Shown: positions 61,512 to 63,457 of the stretch, one piece after another | Position numbering within the stretch: position 1 is the first letter of the stretch | Layout of the letters: every line of letters begins with the position of its first letter | Assembly (NCBI GenBank): GCA_034408895.1 | Contig: JAWXCI010000014.1 | Span: forward strand, 1-63,457 | Source: UBA4660 sp034408895 | GTDB taxonomy: Bacteria; Bacteroidota; Bacteroidia; Flavobacteriales_D; Sanyastnellaceae | DNA: 63,457 nt | Direction of reading: 5' to 3' | The notes under the pieces: model-generated | Told to the model about the DNA's origin: nothing | Database searches by the model: none | The model's input: only the letters and a program-made list of their open reading frames with translations | Program-made: the position numbers and the translations under genes

Positions 61512-62186
61512 TTAATCAGTTGTTTCCCTTTCCTGACCTGTAATCAGGTTAAACGTGTAAAGTTCAAGGTCGCGAAAAGTGTCAATTACGTTTTTTATTT
61601 TTCCATAGGGTGTTTCGCCATCTGCTTTAATGGTGTAGTTCAAACCCTTTTTGGGGTCGCGCAAATCTTTATCGGTGAGATTTAAATTGGCTTTCGCATC
61701 GCGCACGAATTCTGTTCCGCCATACTGAATCCAAATCCACAATTCATTGTTCAATGAGTCGGTTGGAATTCCCGGTGCAGCTTCGTCCATATCCGCCCGC
61801 CTCGGGCCGTCCGCCATCACATACTCGTAAAGGTTGGCCGTTGGAACTCCAAAAGCACCCATGGTTTGGAAGCGCTCGATAAATTGCTCCGACATCTTTC
61901 CTTTCAATGCAGGGAATGCACTGTCCCCCGCTTGAAGAATCATGTTCTTCCTGATTTCAGGTCCGCTAAGATCAAAGAACACGCGACCCTCTGTGTCAAT
62001 GGTTATGAGCATGTTTTTCTCCCTGATTTCCTTTTGAGATTGGGAATAGGGCGTGTCCACAATTACTGGTTCCTGGGGGCGGAATTTTGCAGTGAGAATG
62101 AAGAAGGTAACCAGCTGGAAGCCGAGGTCAACCATGGGCGTCATGTCCAGGCTGGGCGTACCGCGGGGCATTTTAATTTTTGGCAT
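61512..62186 (-). CDS. exbD: ExbD-type biopolymer transport protein (first)
   Basis: The protein has 224 residues. The membrane segment is LDMTPMVDLGFQLVTFFIL (~13-31) with the conserved Asp. The periplasmic part (~40-224) contains DTPYSQSQKEI and LDMTPM-type dimer features. It is 15 bases from both exbB and the second exbD, so the three form one transcript. Two unlike ExbD subunits in one operon are normal in Bacteroidota and may form mixed channels. Confidence 0.94.
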   Translation of the reverse strand: MPKIKMPRGTPSLDMTPMVDLGFQLVTFFILTAKFRPQEPVIVDTPYSQSQKEIREKNMLITIDTEGRVFFDLSGPEIRKNMILQAGDSAFPALKGKMSEQFIERFQTMGAFGVPTANLYEYVMADGPRRADMDEAAPGIPTDSLNNELWIWIQYGGTEFVRDAKANLNLTDKDLRDPKKGLNYTIKADGETPYGKIKNVIDTFRDLELYTFNLITGQERETTD

Positions 62187-62200
62187 GCCTCAAATTGTTT

Positions 62201-63007
62201 TTACGATGTATGCTTTGTTGCAAAGGTTTGAACAACGGAGTATCCGGCTTCATCAATTCCGTAAGTCATGCTGTCTATCTTGTTGCTGAAAAAGTTGAAC
62301 AGGATAATGGCAATGGCAGAAGCCGCAATTCCAAGAAATGTATTCCACAGCGCCTCGGAAATACCGGCTGAAAGCGCAGTGGCATCTTGTGCTCCTGATT
62401 GGGACATGGCATCGAACGAACGAATCATACCGGAAACTGTTCCAAGCAAACCAATCAATACGCCCAGCGATGCGCAGGTGGAAAGTATGATAAGATTTTT
62501 GGAGAGCATTGGCAGCTCCAGTGATGTGGCCTCTTCCAGTTCCTGTTTTAGCGCGGTGATCTTTCCTTCTTTATCGAGCGAGGTGTCACCATCAATTGCT
62601 TTGTACTTGGTAAGTCCTGAACGAAGCACTGCGGCTACTGATCCGCGCTGCCTGTCGCACTCTGCAATTGCAGAATCAATCTGTCCGTTGTTGAGGAGAC
62701 CGCGAATGTTTCTCACGAAACGATCTATGCTGCCCTTGCCCTTCGCGTTGGAGAGACTGATGAAGCGCTCGATACCGAAGGTGAGCACAATGATATTCAC
62801 CGCAATTAATAAACCCACTATGGGTCCTCCTTTAAACATAAGACCGAGGATGTTCAGGTGATCGCCTGTTTCCCTGTTGCCCTCTTCAAAGTTGGACGCG
62901 GCTCCCAGCACTACATAATAAAGTACGTATCCTACCACAATAGCTAACGGAATGGCAACGGCTGCGAACACAGCACCGAAATCGCCTTTTGACTGTTGTT
63001 TGCTCAT
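62201..63007 (-). CDS. exbB: MotA/TolQ/ExbB proton channel protein
   Basis: The protein has 268 residues. It has an extra N-terminal helix (~13-35), then helix 2 (~59-80, PIVGLLIAVNIIVLTFGIERF), a cytoplasmic part with LNNGQIDSAIAECDRQRG, and two C-terminal helices (~168-195, ILSTCASLGVLIGLLGTVSGM, and ~210-240, EALWNTFLGIAASAIAII), the MotA/TolQ/ExbB core with its conserved GLLGTVxGM. It forms the pentameric inner-membrane channel of the TonB system and is the first gene of the operon. Confidence 0.96.
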   Translation of the reverse strand: MSKQQSKGDFGAVFAAVAIPLAIVVGYVLYYVVLGAASNFEEGNRETGDHLNILGLMFKGGPIVGLLIAVNIIVLTFGIERFISLSNAKGKGSIDRFVRNIRGLLNNGQIDSAIAECDRQRGSVAAVLRSGLTKYKAIDGDTSLDKEGKITALKQELEEATSLELPMLSKNLIILSTCASLGVLIGLLGTVSGMIRSFDAMSQSGAQDATALSAGISEALWNTFLGIAASAIAIILFNFFSNKIDSMTYGIDEAGYSVVQTFATKHTS

Positions 63008-63382
63008 ATCACTTTTTTTATTGGTTGATTGTTTTTTATGATGATTAAAGAATTTGCTTTTTCAATAAAAGAACCGCTTCAACAATGCTCGCCAGTGAAA
63101 ATTGGCGGTGGACGTTTTTTGAAACGGGCGCCAAACATAGCAATACTTCAAGCCAGCCAAAGTGCAGAGTGTTTTATGAATCTGTGAGTTTTTTGAATTG
63201 CTCCTCATTTGCAGGCACCAGTAAGTAGAAAACCGATTGATCTTATCGTTTCAACACATCAAAAATTTTGCAACTATTGCCTGAAAACTGTTACTGTTTT
63301 GTGTAATGCCGAATTTTTCATGGGAACGGATCGTTTGATTGAAGGAACGGTGATGTTCTTCACCAAATGAAGTTCAGCCCAC
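63008..63382. other. Upstream region of the exbB operon
   Basis: It holds the promoter at 63132-63161 and a leader of about 120 nt that is A/T-rich. The rest (63162-63382) shows no gene or strong hairpin. Confidence 0.5.
63132..63161 (-). promoter_or_regulatory. Promoter of the exbB-exbD-exbD-tonB operon
   Basis: On the minus strand TTTG (63158-63161) is followed by 18 nt and TATGTTTG (63132-63139), an almost ideal Bacteroidota promoter. The start would be near 63126, giving a leader of about 118 nt to the exbB ATG. Confidence 0.72.
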
Positions 63383-63426
63383 AAAAAAGAAAGAGGTCTT
63401 TCTCTGCTTTCAGAGAAAAACCTCTT
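63383..63426 (-). terminator. Rho-independent terminator behind the minus-strand tRNA
   Basis: On the minus strand AAGAGGTTTTTCTCTG and CAGAGAAAGACCTCTT pair with one mismatch around a GAAAG-type loop, followed by TTCTTTTTT. It starts 7 bases after the tRNA end. Confidence 0.85.
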
Positions 63427-63432
63427 GACTTG

Positions 63433-63457
63433 TACCCGGAGTGGGAATCGAACCCAC
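63433..63457 (-). tRNA. 3' end of a tRNA (identity not determinable)
   Basis: The minus strand reads GTGGGTTCGATTCCCAC (complete T-arm) and then TCCGGGT plus discriminator A. The anticodon lies outside the window. CCA is not encoded, as for tRNA-Phe. Confidence 0.9.

Overview
The window comes from a member of the Bacteroidota, most likely a Flavobacteriales- or Chitinophagales-type gliding or particle-attached lineage known from a draft or environmental genome. The evidence is promoters of the TTTG / TAnnTTTG type (best before the tRNA at 5555-5584 and before the exbB operon at 63132-63161), a lack of Shine-Dalgarno sites before most genes, a giant HYR-type surface protein, tandem exbD genes, N-terminally modified TonB proteins, and the MoxR-DUF58-DUF4129-DUF4350 set. 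Base composition is moderate and coding is dense on both strands. The species cannot be named from the sequence.

Layout. 1-5262 (minus): the first 1754 residues of a giant secreted protein, with about 24 tandem 24-residue Cys/Asp repeats followed by HYR-like modules; its C-terminus is outside the window. 5555-5711: tRNA-Phe with its own promoter and terminator. 5723-14249: aroB, then a divergent RDD gene and a five-gene plus-strand run SpoIIM-like / DUF4129 / DUF4350 / MoxR ATPase / DUF58, a conserved membrane and chaperone cluster. 14288-17605: a large secreted BNR (sortilin-like propeller) protein. 17708-31668: a surface-polysaccharide block with GT2 and GT4 glycosyltransferases, three polytopic GT-C-like proteins and three SAM methyltransferases, broken by one small secreted protein. 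31756-38017: an RsmF-like rRNA methyltransferase carrying repeat sequences, a giant AsmA-like protein, a secreted protein and a coiled-coil membrane protein. 38223-44848: a sensor histidine kinase, a universal stress protein, a three-gene YfiR / TPR / SpoIIE-phosphatase operon, and ferritin.

45286-51862 is the accessory part of the window. It holds two related lineage-specific secreted proteins, gene remnants, and a decayed defence island. The island has an HhH-glycosylase-like ORF that runs out of frame into the last ~80 codons of a type I hsdM, then a KilA-N gene, a half-length hsdS, and a putAbiC-type abortive-infection gene broken by one extra T in a T run. No hsdR and no complete hsdM are present. 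Two related 22-nt palindromes stand before the KilA-N gene, and a 26-bp perfect palindrome lies inside it.

51913-63457: a quinone-oxidoreductase-like MDR enzyme, an ORF with an odd 3' end, a DAO-type FAD oxidoreductase, kbl (glycine C-acetyltransferase), then a minus-strand energy-transduction block. From its promoter this reads exbB - exbD - exbD - tonB - terminator - tonB - small membrane protein - PstS-like lipoprotein - TPR protein - terminator. In the usual model ExbB/ExbD use the proton gradient to drive TonB, which opens outer-membrane receptors; the PstS-like lipoprotein suggests that phosphate or another small anion is a cargo. The window ends in the 3' part of a minus-strand tRNA. 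No rRNA, CRISPR array, complete insertion sequence or prophage was seen.
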